This document shows positions 35,474 through 43,701 of a stretch of 64,000 nucleotides of DNA, one piece after another. A program made the translations under genes and the position numbers. The notes beneath the pieces are model-generated. The model searched no databases. It saw nothing but the letters and a program-made list of their open reading frames with translations, and was not told where the DNA came from. Source of the DNA: Roseinatronobacter alkalisoli (GTDB lineage Bacteria; Pseudomonadota; Alphaproteobacteria; Rhodobacterales; Rhodobacteraceae); contig NZ_JAQZSM010000022.1 in assembly GCF_028745735.1 (NCBI RefSeq), positions 1 to 64,000 on the forward strand, written 5' to 3'. How positions within the stretch are numbered: the first letter of the stretch is position 1; each line of letters begins with the position of its first letter.

Positions 35474-35941
35474 TCACTGCCCGACACGGCGCGCAGGGCT
35501 GATCGCCACCGGACCATGGTGATGGTCGTGATCGTGGTTATGGCTGTGGTCGTGATCCAGTTCCTCAAGCGCGCCTGACGGGATCGGCTCAAGTCCCTTG
35601 CGGAATTCGATTGCCTTGCCGTGTTCGGTATAAAAGTAAGACCGGCGCCAATGCTCCTCGTAGTCCGTCACTTCGGTCGTAGAGATCAAGCCACGCGCGG
35701 CGATAATCTTTTCCAGCGCCTGCATCCACTGACGATAGTAGGAGGTGTTGATATCCTCATCTGCCGTCTGCGGCGATGCGGCGATTTCTGCCGAAAACGT
35801 ACCGACCCAGTCGTTCCAGGTAAAATGGCCCGCCCGCGACAGCTGCATGGTCAGGGCAAAGGCTTCTGCCTGCCAAGGCTCGGAAAAGGCAGGCCCATCT
35901 TCCAGCCATTTCGGATCAACTGTCGGCCCCGCAGTGGTCAC
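35474..35941 (-). CDS. Nitrile hydratase accessory/activator protein with His-rich tail
   Basis: 155 residues. Residues ~15-110 resemble the N-terminal domain of nitrile hydratase beta (EPWQAEAFALTMQL, HFTWNDWVGTFSAEI, YYRQWMQALEKIIAARGLIS), as in the small cobalt-type activators (P14K/NhlE-like) that load metal into the alpha subunit. The C-terminus has about ten histidines alternating with aspartates (LDHDHSHNHDHD and onwards), which looks like a metal-binding or delivery tail. Start overlaps the beta C-domain gene stop by 4 bp. Role in cobalt insertion is inferred from family and context. Confidence 0.82.
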   Translation of the reverse strand: MTTAGPTVDPKWLEDGPAFSEPWQAEAFALTMQLSRAGHFTWNDWVGTFSAEIAASPQTADEDINTSYYRQWMQALEKIIAARGLISTTEVTDYEEHWRRSYFYTEHGKAIEFRKGLEPIPSGALEELDHDHSHNHDHDHHHGPVAISPARRVGQ

Positions 35942-36291
35942 TGGTCATCTCCGGCAAGAAGGTAGCTCTCCCAGAGACTGAGGTATACCGCACCCGGCCC
36001 ATCGCTGCCCTTGCCCCACAGATTTTTGCTGTCAAAGCGCACGCAATAGAGATGTTCTGGACATTCACCCCGCCCCATCGAATGCGCGTCGGGAAAAACA
36101 TGCGCACCTTCATACCCGACAATTGTGCCAGGCTTGTCACGCGCATAGCCCGGCAGGCGGGTGTGCGTAGAGACCGTGTCGTTGATCGTCCTGACCGTTT
36201 CACCGACTTGGAATACGGGCGATGTCTCGACAGGGCGGAGGGTGGGCGCACCGGTGGCCACTGCCACCGCAACCATTTCCTTAGGCAGCAT
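35938..36291 (-). CDS. Nitrile hydratase beta subunit, C-terminal domain as a separate protein
   Basis: About 117 residues if it starts at the ATG at 36289-36291 (MLPKEMVAVAVATGAP); a start at 36312 is possible. It is the SH3-like C-terminal half of nitrile hydratase beta: FQVGETVRTIND, PGYARDKPGTIVGYEGAHVF, and the highly conserved GRGECPEHLYCVRF and AVYLSLWESYL. It overlaps the gene for the N-terminal half by 11 bp, in a different frame. In most bacteria the two halves are one ~220-residue chain; separate chains are known for thiocyanate hydrolase and toyocamycin nitrile hydratase. Confidence 0.88.
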   Translation of the reverse strand: MLPKEMVAVAVATGAPTLRPVETSPVFQVGETVRTINDTVSTHTRLPGYARDKPGTIVGYEGAHVFPDAHSMGRGECPEHLYCVRFDSKNLWGKGSDGPGAVYLSLWESYLLAGDDQ

Positions 36292-36604
36292 CTCCAGCCC
36301 CCTTTGCCGCAAGTTCTGCGATCCGCGTCTGATACTCTTCCTGCGAGAAGACTCCCTTGGAAATCAGCAGATCTTCAAGCGAATGCAGCCAATGTTCGAA
36401 ATAAGTTGTGGTCAGATATTCGACGGCCGGAATTTTCTCCATCGAATGCCGGCTTTCGTCGATGTTGAAACAGCCGGCCGCCAGCGAAAGAATATTCACG
36501 GCAAAGGTATCGGCTTCCCACTCTGCCTTGAACCGGGTGTCGTCATCCGCCAGGTCAACTGGTCCAAAACCCTGAATTCCGCCCAGATCGGCGATTGATC
36601 GCAT
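36281..36604 (-). CDS. Nitrile hydratase beta subunit, N-terminal domain as a separate protein
   Basis: 107 residues. It matches the helical N-terminal half of nitrile hydratase beta: DLGGIQGFGPVD, FKAEWEADTFAVNI, and NIDESRHSMEKIPAVEYLTT, where the Arg after DES is the position of the beta arginine that hydrogen-bonds the modified active-site cysteines. It ends AAKGAGDAA with a genuine stop, and the C-terminal half starts in another frame within its last codons. It follows the alpha gene by 11 bp. Confidence 0.9.
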   Translation of the reverse strand: MRSIADLGGIQGFGPVDLADDDTRFKAEWEADTFAVNILSLAAGCFNIDESRHSMEKIPAVEYLTTTYFEHWLHSLEDLLISKGVFSQEEYQTRIAELAAKGAGDAA

Positions 36605-36615
36605 GATCTTACCCC

Positions 36616-37233
36616 CTAGCCTACCACAACGTCCGTCAAAACGCTGACCCCGATCATAGAGTCACGCGTCACGAGCGCCTCCAATTGTTCCTCGGTCCAG
36701 CCATCCGTGCCGGTCGGGCGCTCGGGCAGAACCATATAGCGGATCTCGGCGTTGCTGTCGTAGACCCGCACTTCGCAGTCCTCGCTGATTTGCAGGCCAA
36801 ATTCGGCAAGTACGGCGCGCGGCTCAATGACAATACGACTGCGATAGGCCGCAGACTTGTACCAGGACGGTGGCAGTCCAAGGACGGTCCAAGGATAGCA
36901 CGAACACAAGGTGCAGACGATCACGTTATGCACCGCCGAAGTGTTTTCAAGAATGTGCATCGCCTCGCCCTGCAAGCCACCGATCCCCATTTCCTTCAGG
37001 GCCCCAGTGCCATCCGCCAGAAGGCGCTTCTTGAAAGCGGAATCGGACCAGGCGCGCGCGACAACCCGGGCACCGATGCGTGGACCAAGCTTGTTTTGAA
37101 AGATGTCGACGATTTCCGTCACAGCTCCGGGATCAATCTTGCCCTTCTCCACCATCAGCGTCTCGATCGCCTTTATGCGCAGCGCAAGCGAGGATGGCGG
37201 CAGTGTATGGTCGTCGTGGCCCATGGCAGTCAT
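36616..37233 (-). CDS. Nitrile hydratase alpha subunit, cobalt type
   Basis: 205 residues, normal length for the family. It carries the metal-binding claw at Cys107-Thr-Leu-Cys110-Ser-Cys112 (VCTLCSC); Thr in the second position is the hallmark of the cobalt class, Ser of the iron class. The claw is followed by [20 protein letters not shown], typical of nitrile hydratases. The N-terminal part ([19 protein letters not shown]) is the helical arm that wraps the beta subunit. It hydrates nitriles to amides in the cytoplasm; cysteine oxidation is expected after translation. It lies between a mandelate-dehydrogenase-like gene and the split beta genes. Confidence 0.93.
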   Translation of the reverse strand: MTAMGHDDHTLPPSSLALRIKAIETLMVEKGKIDPGAVTEIVDIFQNKLGPRIGARVVARAWSDSAFKKRLLADGTGALKEMGIGGLQGEAMHILENTSAVHNVIVCTLCSCYPWTVLGLPPSWYKSAAYRSRIVIEPRAVLAEFGLQISEDCEVRVYDSNAEIRYMVLPERPTGTDGWTEEQLEALVTRDSMIGVSVLTDVVVG

Positions 37234-37291
37234 GCTTCTCTGTCTTTGGCGTTTTGTTCAGTCTATCCGCAGCCAAGCGCACAATGCATCC

Positions 37292-38440
37292 TCATTTTTG
37301 TGGATGTGCTGCCCGCGCTTCGGTTGCCAGGTGACGGGGCGAAAGCAAGTCGGCGCGCGGGCATCCAACCAGCGCAAGAGTGGTATCGAGTTCCGCTTTC
37401 ATCAGGTCCAGGACCTCGCAGACACCGGCCTCGCCGGCCGCGGCCAAACCGTACAGCAGCGCCCTGCCGGACATCGTTATGACCGCGCCCGAAGCGACGG
37501 CCTTGGCAATGTCAGCCCCAGAACGGATGCCGCTGTCCATCAGGATCGGAATTTGCAGGGCCGCCAACGCGTCCTGCAACAGGCTGATCGGGGCCGGGAC
37601 GTCCTCAAGCTGTCGACCGCCATGGTTCGAAAAGACGACGGCGTCCGCGCCCGCCTTCTCCAACCGCAGAGCATCTTCGACGCAGAGGACACCCTTGACG
37701 ATCAGCTTGTGCGGCCAAAGATCACGCAGTGCTGCAAAGGCCTCCCAGTCAAAGCCTGCGTCCATCCGGCGCGCCATGAGCGCCGATTGGGATGCGACAT
37801 CGGTCGCGTCCGCCGAGGCGAAATTGGCAAGCTGCGGCAGGCCATGCCTGACCTGCGCCAAGCTCCAGAGCGGGTGGGTTGCCGTATCGAAGAGGATCTT
37901 GGGAGACAGCTTGAAGGGTACCTTGAAACCCGAACGCAAATCGCGTTCCCGCTTGCCGTTGACCGCAACATCCGTGGTCAGGATCAGGGTCGAATAGCCA
38001 GCCTTCAGCGCGCGTTGGACAAAGTCGCGTGCCTGGTCACGGTTCATGACGTAAAGCTGGAACCATTTTTCGGCATCGGTCGCACGTGCCACGTCTTCGA
38101 TTGTAGACGTCGAAGCCGTCGACAGACAGAACGGTATGTCATACTTGGCAGCTGCCCGCGCCAGCGCGCGATCGCCATCGGGCCACAAGACTCCGTTCAG
38201 GCCGGTCGGCGCGATTGCCAAGGGCATGGCATAGGTCTTGCCGAACAATTGTGCAGACTGATCGCGATGATCCACCGCGACAAGCCGGTGCGGATCGAAC
38301 AGGATGTCATCCAATGCGTCGCGATTGCGGCGCAAGCCGCGTTCGCTGCCTGCGCCACCCTCAAGGTAATCAAAGACCATCCGCGGCAGGCGGCGACGCG
38401 CACGCCTGCGCATGTCCTCGATGTTGACAAGATCGACCAT
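37292..38440 (-). CDS. mdlB: FMN-dependent (S)-mandelate/2-hydroxyacid dehydrogenase
   Basis: 382 residues from the ATG at 38438-38440, preceded by GGAGGAAGC. It closely follows Pseudomonas putida (S)-mandelate dehydrogenase in blocks such as RLPRMVFDYLEGGAG, IAPTGLNGVLWPDGDRALAR, LTTDVAVNGKRERDL, PLWSLAQVRHGLPQLANF and FDWEAFAALRDLWPHKLIVK. Catalytic residues align with a one-residue offset: Tyr130, Arg164, His273 and Arg276 (SNHGGRQ). It oxidises an aryl 2-hydroxyacid to the 2-oxoacid at the membrane, feeding quinone. It is the promoter-proximal gene of the nitrile hydratase operon. The symbol is by similarity recalled from memory; L-lactate is the alternative substrate. Confidence 0.85.
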   Translation of the reverse strand: MVDLVNIEDMRRRARRRLPRMVFDYLEGGAGSERGLRRNRDALDDILFDPHRLVAVDHRDQSAQLFGKTYAMPLAIAPTGLNGVLWPDGDRALARAAAKYDIPFCLSTASTSTIEDVARATDAEKWFQLYVMNRDQARDFVQRALKAGYSTLILTTDVAVNGKRERDLRSGFKVPFKLSPKILFDTATHPLWSLAQVRHGLPQLANFASADATDVASQSALMARRMDAGFDWEAFAALRDLWPHKLIVKGVLCVEDALRLEKAGADAVVFSNHGGRQLEDVPAPISLLQDALAALQIPILMDSGIRSGADIAKAVASGAVITMSGRALLYGLAAAGEAGVCEVLDLMKAELDTTLALVGCPRADLLSPRHLATEARAAHPQK

Positions 38441-38614
38441 TGCTTCCTCCGCAAAATCTCGCGCCGCGCGTTCCGCCGTGGCATATCGGCGCCCGGCGCC
38501 ATAAAGACGTTGCATGGTGCCGAAACAGGACCTGAATCTCCGAAAACTACCCTCCCGCAGACAGACGCACCATCCACAGTTCTGCTACCATTGGTGACGC
38601 AAGCACTTGTTGTG

Positions 38615-39061
38615 GCATTGCCAAGTTATTGCTGGTTGGTTGTAGTCGTGGCGGTTCTCGTCATTTATGCCGTCATTTCGTGGGCATAGTCGTTCCATAG
38701 CCGGAAGGCATCTGCCCGAGCGTGTCGATTGTACTTTGCGATGAGACGGTAGCGGCGGGGTTTGAAGATCGTATTGATTTGGTCATGTGCGGCAAGGAAA
38801 CGCTGCGCTTGTCCGGATGATTCGAACCGTCCCATTATTTTCTCCCGTCTTCGGGTCTGCCTGTGGCTGCCCTCGATCCGGTTGTTGAGATCCTTGCGGG
38901 CGCGATGGTCAGCATTGGATGCCCGCTGTGCGATCGGCTTTGCATAGCTACGCAGCTTGTCGGTGACGACCACTCTCGGCTGGCCAAATTGAGTGATCAA
39001 CCGTGTCAGGAAGCGCTTTGCAGCCTTGGCATTGCGGCGCGTCTGGACGAGAATGTCGAGC
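38615..39061 (-). pseudogene. IS6-family (type B) element, truncated
   Basis: The minus strand encodes the C-terminal ~130 residues of a type B IS6 transposase (LDILVQTRRNAKAAKRF, VVVTDKLRSYAKP, NNRIEGSHRQTRR, FNDYAHEMTA-like end). Its outer end GGCATTGCCAAGTT is at 38615. The N-terminal ~100 residues are missing because the intact type B copy abuts at 39062. The 38441-38614 stretch is the upstream region of the mdlB-like operon. Confidence 0.8.
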
Positions 39062-39870
39062 GGCATTGCCAAGTTGTTTGCGCGGCGTGACTTCGCTACG
39101 GTTGAGGTATGAAATTACCGACGTCCATGCGGCGCCTGAAGGGTTTTCGTTTTCCACGCGAGATTGTCGCCTACGCTGTCTGGGCGTACCATCGGTTTGC
39201 GCTGAGCACGGCGGATGTCGAGGATCTGCTTGCCGAACGAGGCGTCATCGTGAGCCGTGAAACGATCCGTCTCTGGGTCAACCGGTTTGGCGCGCATTTC
39301 GCGGCCTGTATCCGTCGGGACCGTCCCCGCCCAAATGACAAATGGCATCTGGACGAGGTTGTGATCCCCATCAACGGGGTGAAGCACAGGCTCTGGCGGG
39401 CGGTCGATACCAACGGCGATACGCTTGATATTCTCGTGCAGACGCGTCGGAATGCCAAAGCTGCCAAGCGCTTCATGGCAAGGCTGATCGCGCAGTTCGG
39501 CCAACCAAGGGTCGTCGTTACAGACAAACTGCGCAGCTACATCAAGCCGATTGCCCATCAAGCGCCGGAGGCTGACCACCGGGCCCATAAGGGCATTAAC
39601 AACAGGATTGAGGGCAGTCACAGGCCAACACGACGACGAGAAAAGATCAGGGGCCGGTTTAAGTCGCCCAGACAGGCACAACGTTTCTTGGTCGCGCATG
39701 ACCAGATCAACACCATCTTCCGCCCTCGACGCTACAAACTGACCGCCATCTCATATCGCCACGCCCGGGCAGATGCTTTCTGTCTCTGGACAGACTATGC
39801 CGCTCAGATGACTGCTTGATATATCCAGCCAGGACCTTTCAAATCCAATGCTCAACAACTTGGCAATGCC
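39062..39870 (+). mobile_element. IS6-family insertion sequence, type B, complete
   Basis: 809 bp bounded by inverted repeats GGCATTGCCAAGTTG (39062-39076) and CAACTTGGCAATGCC (39856-39870). The flanking 8 bp (TGTCGAGC left, GTCGGGAG right) do not match, so no target duplication remains. It lies inside or against a truncated inverted copy of itself. Confidence 0.88.
39109..39819 (+). CDS. IS6-family transposase (type B)
   Basis: 236 residues, normal length for IS6. An N-terminal helix-turn-helix region (FALSTADVEDLLAERGVIVS) is followed by the DDE core: Asp in KWHLDEVVIPING, Asp in VVVTDKLRSY, Glu in NNRIEGSHRPTRRREK. It is intact and could be active, and it is the likely source of the type B fragments elsewhere in the window (52457, 55489, 8255). 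Confidence 0.92.
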   Translation: MKLPTSMRRLKGFRFPREIVAYAVWAYHRFALSTADVEDLLAERGVIVSRETIRLWVNRFGAHFAACIRRDRPRPNDKWHLDEVVIPINGVKHRLWRAVDTNGDTLDILVQTRRNAKAAKRFMARLIAQFGQPRVVVTDKLRSYIKPIAHQAPEADHRAHKGINNRIEGSHRPTRRREKIRGRFKSPRQAQRFLVAHDQINTIFRPRRYKLTAISYRHARADAFCLWTDYAAQMTA

Positions 39871-40082
39871 GTCGGGAGTTCTATCGACATTGCTTTTATT
39901 TCAGGATGTTCAGAAGGCCGGTTTCCGTCCATATGACGCGCATTGGCTTGGTGAGTGGTGACAAGAATGACGACAACTTTCAGCATGAAATGCGAAAGGC
40001 ACGCGCAATGATCCATGTTTTCGACATGCAACTGGGCAAGGCAGAGAAACCGGTGGAAATGCCGGAGTGGAGCAAACGATGA
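39871..40082 (+). pseudogene. Probable toxin C-terminal tail, 5' end removed by the IS
   Basis: After the IS right end, the plus strand reads TRIGLVSGDKNDDNFQHEM, then KARAMIHVFDMQLGKAEKP and ends EWSKR. The stop (40080-40082) overlaps the ATG of the Imm11-like gene, a coupling typical of toxin-immunity pairs. Family is not recognisable from this tail, so toxin identity is inference from context only. Confidence 0.4.
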
Positions 40083-40741
40083 CACAGACCTCTTCCGACG
40101 ATAAACCGGTGATCTGGTATACAAAGTGGATGACCGGCGGTGACACCCATATATCTTTTGATTATCGATGCCCGGGCGGCTTTCCGAGCAGGCTGGAGTT
40201 TTCCAGAGCGACAATGTCGTGCAGGCCCACTGATGAAAGCAATGCGCCAGAATTTGTTTTTTTCAGCCGTCACGACAAAATCAAAGCATCCTGTCGCGAT
40301 GCGTTCAGCATTACTGGTGGCGTCCTTGTCTGTTCGCCGGCCTTTCGGGATGTGTTGATCCGCTTCGATCTGGGATCATCGCGGCTCTACGAGGTGCCGA
40401 TCTATCGCGATGAAAACAAGACGCCCTCTGGCATTGCGCCGCATTATGTGCTGCATATGACCGAAGGCAAGCTAGGCTGCTTTGTGCCAGAGGAGTCGAG
40501 CGGCGTTGAGCAGATGCGGCATCCTCTCGATAAAATTGCGAAACCGGGCAATCCCTGGCGCGAAGCACTGGATCAGGACGTCCAACTGGCAATTCGTGCT
40601 GACGCCGCGCAAGGTGCGGATCTGTGGTGTGATCCGAAGCTTAGGAATCGGATTTTCCTGAGCGACAGATTGGCGCGTGCCGTCAAGGAGGCCGGGTTGA
40701 AAAGCCCAGCCTTCCGCTTTGTGCGCGCAAAAGTGGTTTGA
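40079..40741 (+). CDS. Imm11-like immunity protein
   Basis: 220 residues from the ATG at 40079. The C-terminal half resembles the Imm11 (DUF1629) family: FVPEESSGVEQMRHPLDKIA-type middle and a closing ADLWCDPKLRNRIFLSDRL, AVKEAGLKSPAFRFVRAKVV, where Imm11 proteins end in a similar FLSDRL-ALK-AG-x-F pattern. No signal peptide or membrane helix, so cytoplasmic. Its upstream toxin has been destroyed by the IS insertion, making this an orphan immunity gene. Assignment by recalled family pattern. Confidence 0.6.
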   Translation: MTQTSSDDKPVIWYTKWMTGGDTHISFDYRCPGGFPSRLEFSRATMSCRPTDESNAPEFVFFSRHDKIKASCRDAFSITGGVLVCSPAFRDVLIRFDLGSSRLYEVPIYRDENKTPSGIAPHYVLHMTEGKLGCFVPEESSGVEQMRHPLDKIAKPGNPWREALDQDVQLAIRADAAQGADLWCDPKLRNRIFLSDRLARAVKEAGLKSPAFRFVRAKVV

Positions 40742-40782
40742 TCCGTTTTTCTTAATTCCATCTTTTATTCGAGGCTCTACAC

Positions 40783-42129
40783 ATGACAAATTTCAGCTTT
40801 CAGGCGCACCACACCTTTCCAGCCAGCTTGTTAGAACGGTTTGCACCGGAAATCTCGGCGTTGTTCAATGACAATCCGATCAATCCCTTCTCTGCGAATG
40901 CAGCCAGGAATTTTGTCCCGCTTTTCGAAGATCCCGCTATGGCGCAGGCTTGGGCAGCCGCGCATCCATCAGGATCAGGCGTTTTTGGTGCCAACATTCA
41001 TCCAAATGGCAACCCACACACTGGCTTGCGTGCTTTTCTGGCAGCAGAACTAGTGAACATTTTTGATGTCGAACTTGGATTTACTGAAAATCAACGTATT
41101 GCATCCCTGAATCAGCTGTAGGAGTTTGCGCGGGATGTGGCGATCAATGGTCAGCCGCCGCTCAGCTCCACAAGCGCTTCTGACTTCGCGTCAGCCTACA
41201 ACAACAATGGCTGGCGACCAGACTTTTCAAATTCTCAATCGATCGATACTATTGCGGACACAGTCCGGACAAATGCGCAAAGCATGACTGCTGCGGATAT
41301 CGTGACGAATCAGCAGGTTCGATTGAACACGGTCATAGAGCTCAATAACAATGTAGCAGCGACCCACCCAGATCCAGAAGCTCGACTGGTTTTTGAACAG
41401 CGTGCAGAAATACTCAGAAGCTATCAGGCCGCTTTGGAGGAAAGTGGTTCCACTTTTAGAGGTTTGGGTCCGGATGTAGGTGACTTTGGAGTGCAAGCGA
41501 CCATTGAGCAAGGTAAATTGTCTGGGGCATTAACTTCTAATAGCCAGATCAGTAGTACGCCCGGCTCGGGAAATTCAGTCGCCTCTTCGTGGTCAAGCGA
41601 GCAACTCGACACAGCTCATGCAAGGACAACTCAGTTTTCGCAAATAGTTGATGCATTCAAGAATTTCGGTGTGAATCCGGTCGTCTTGGGGTCCGCAGTA
41701 GAAGGATTGCGGCAACTGGGCGTCGTGGGAGACCTGGTATCTCTCGGGATCACAGCTGTAAACGCGTCTTCGCTATATGAGCAAGGAGACATGCAAGGCG
41801 GAAATCGGCTCTGGACCGAATTCGCTTTTGAAACGTCCGGGGGTATTGCGGCTGGAACCGCAGCCGCTTTTGTAATCGGTGGCATCGTTGGTGCACCGCT
41901 GTGGGCAACAATCGCAGCAGTCGTTATTGTTGGCCTTGCTGCAATTGATGCAGCCCAATCCCGTCCACTGGTCAAAGCGGCCATCTCAAGCTCCGGCATC
42001 GACGACTATACAAGGGTTGCTCTATTGCGCGCCTTCGATAAGGAGCCACGTCTGCTTGCCGCGGTTGATCACATCACCCGGCAGCGCGCGAAAAGCATAG
42101 GCGCGATGGCAGTCGAATCTCATAATTAA
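40783..42129 (+). pseudogene. AHH-like toxin-domain protein interrupted by one amber codon
   Basis: A single 448-codon frame with one in-frame TAG at 41119-41121. The first 112 codons (MTNFSFQAHHTFPASLLERF) contain an A-H-H element like AHH/HNH nuclease toxins and a NIHPNGNPHTGLRAF stretch with further histidines. After the TAG the frame continues (EFARDVAINGQPPL) for 335 codons, including a hydrophobic, Gly/Ala-rich segment near the C-terminus (GGIAAGTAAAFVIGG then PLWATIAAVVIVGLAAID) that could span a membrane. It follows the Imm11-like gene on the same strand. Either a recent nonsense mutation or stop-codon read-through. Function is uncertain. Confidence 0.5.
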
Positions 42130-42280
42130 GGGCAAAAAATATCCCCGAACGCGTCGTGTTTCAGATTTAAGGGCAACGCGACACCGTGGGTCAAAATCTC
42201 AAGAAAGTTCTTGAACGGCTGTCACCGACCGAGGAGAACGCAGATAGTCCGGAGCTGGGTGTGTGACGGACATGCGCAGT

Positions 42281-42880
42281 TCACCATTCAAAGCGGCTGC
42301 GCAAGACCTCAATCACGATTTCAGGCGCCACAAAGGCCTTGTTGATGCCATCTTCGCTATAGGCGGACTCGCCCTTCAGCGGACCGCTTACCAGTGGAAG
42401 GGCGGCCCAGACGGACGCCAGACAATTGCCCAGTTGCGAAACGGGCGTGCTGCGCTCATAAAAGCCGCACTGGTACATCAGGAAACGCGCCAGATATGTC
42501 TGAACTTCGGGATCAAAAACCAATGCATCTGAGATGTCGTGCGTCTCGACCAGATCGCGCATGGTCAGGTAAATGAACTGATAACGCCCGACCGCCGACG
42601 AGATCGTGCCCATGGCCCTTATGTCGCGCTGATAATCCAGCACCTCTGCCAAGGTCATCTCGGTTAAGGGGCGCGTGGGCAAGGCAGGGGCGAAGTGCGA
42701 TATTGACCCAAATCCACTCGGGCCTTCGAGATTTCCCATGAGGTTCAGAAACTCCACGTCATTGGCGGCAAAGCTTGTCGCAGGGTCTGCTGTGGCCGTT
42801 TGCGACCCGATTGCTGCGACAAAGCAGAGGATCTTTGCAAAACAAGATAATGCACGCTTAGGTTGCGCCATTTGTGCCAC
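42281..42880 (-). CDS. Secreted lysozyme-like protein (phage lambda-type, GH104-like)
   Basis: 199 residues with a signal peptide (FAKILCFVAAIGSQTATADP). The mature part has the fold landmarks of lambda-type muramidases: FLNLMGNLEGPSG with a catalytic-position Glu, then MTLAEVLDYQRD, TISSAVGRYQFIYLTMRDLV, and FDPEVQTYLARFLMYQCGFY. It should cut peptidoglycan in the periplasm, for example to let a large surface structure through. It is divergent from the exported-protein cluster starting at 43108. The 42130-42280 gap shows nothing clear. Confidence 0.72.
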   Translation of the reverse strand: MAQMAQPKRALSCFAKILCFVAAIGSQTATADPATSFAANDVEFLNLMGNLEGPSGFGSISHFAPALPTRPLTEMTLAEVLDYQRDIRAMGTISSAVGRYQFIYLTMRDLVETHDISDALVFDPEVQTYLARFLMYQCGFYERSTPVSQLGNCLASVWAALPLVSGPLKGESAYSEDGINKAFVAPEIVIEVLRSRFEW

Positions 42881-43107
42881 AAAATTCTCCGCCGAAGGGT
42901 TATAGGCGCTTTGCGCTTGCTTATTTGTGAATTATCACAACAGTTGAATATCACAATAGGTGAATATCTCTGCATCGGCAATGCAGATTTAGTACTGCAC
43001 CGCAAAAGTGATTCCCCGAAAACTGCAGTGTCTACCTATGCTCCGCGGTAAGACCCCGAAAGCTCACCCTACCTTTGGCGGGTGATGAATCATATGGAGG
43101 ACTACAG

Positions 43108-43665
43108 ATGCGAGCCAATCAAGGCATGTTCGACCGAGGCTGGCTGCGTGCCTGCATTCTTGCGTTTGCTCTGATCCCTGCACATGTGATCGCCCAGACA
43201 GACGCGCCCGCCGAAGACCCCCCAACCAGCGTTCAGGTAACACTTTTCGGCTACACGCTGGAGCCGGAACTGACAGAGACCGGCGAGCCGGTTCTGGATG
43301 AGGACGGCGAGCCGGTCATCTTGCGTGTTCCGCTGGACGAAAGTGTCGTCACCCCCGGTGATCAGGTGCTTTACGTCATCACACTCGACAACCCGACCGA
43401 AGACCCCGCGATGAACCTGCAGCTCGGCGCGCAGGTTGCCGCCGAACTGGTGCTTGACCCGTTCAGCTTTGCCGCGCCCGAGGGGCTGGTGATTGAGTGG
43501 ACCGATGAAGAAACCCCTGATCTGTTTCGCCCGATATTTGAAGAAATCGATGACGAACAGGTCATGACCGCCGATCTGGATGCCTTGCGCGCGCTGCGAC
43601 TGACGCTGCCTGAATTGCCGCCATCCGAGCAGATGAACATCGAATACACCGTGACCCTGCGCTGA
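43108..43665 (+). CDS. Exported protein of the surface cluster, DUF11-like
   Basis: 185 residues from the ATG at 43108, which has GGAGG upstream (an upstream in-frame start lacks one). Signal peptide: MRANQGMFDRGWLRACILAF and onward to AHVIAQ. The mature protein is acidic, with one beta-rich repeat of the DUF11 type (VTPGDQVLYVITLDNPTED, ending PPSEQMNIEYTVTLR). Function not recognised. It is the first gene of a four-gene plus-strand series of exported proteins. Confidence 0.75.
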   Translation: MRANQGMFDRGWLRACILAFALIPAHVIAQTDAPAEDPPTSVQVTLFGYTLEPELTETGEPVLDEDGEPVILRVPLDESVVTPGDQVLYVITLDNPTEDPAMNLQLGAQVAAELVLDPFSFAAPEGLVIEWTDEETPDLFRPIFEEIDDEQVMTADLDALRALRLTLPELPPSEQMNIEYTVTLR

Positions 43666-43701
43666 CCCCCGCGCATCCGACCTTGTAAGGAGTAAACCCA
43701 C

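Noticed and set aside
35938-37233. Thiocyanate hydrolase
   Set aside because: The split beta fits, but the sequence after the claw ([15 protein letters not shown]) is that of nitrile hydratases and the operon contains an amidase and aryl-acid enzymes, not thiocyanate or carbonyl sulfide metabolism.
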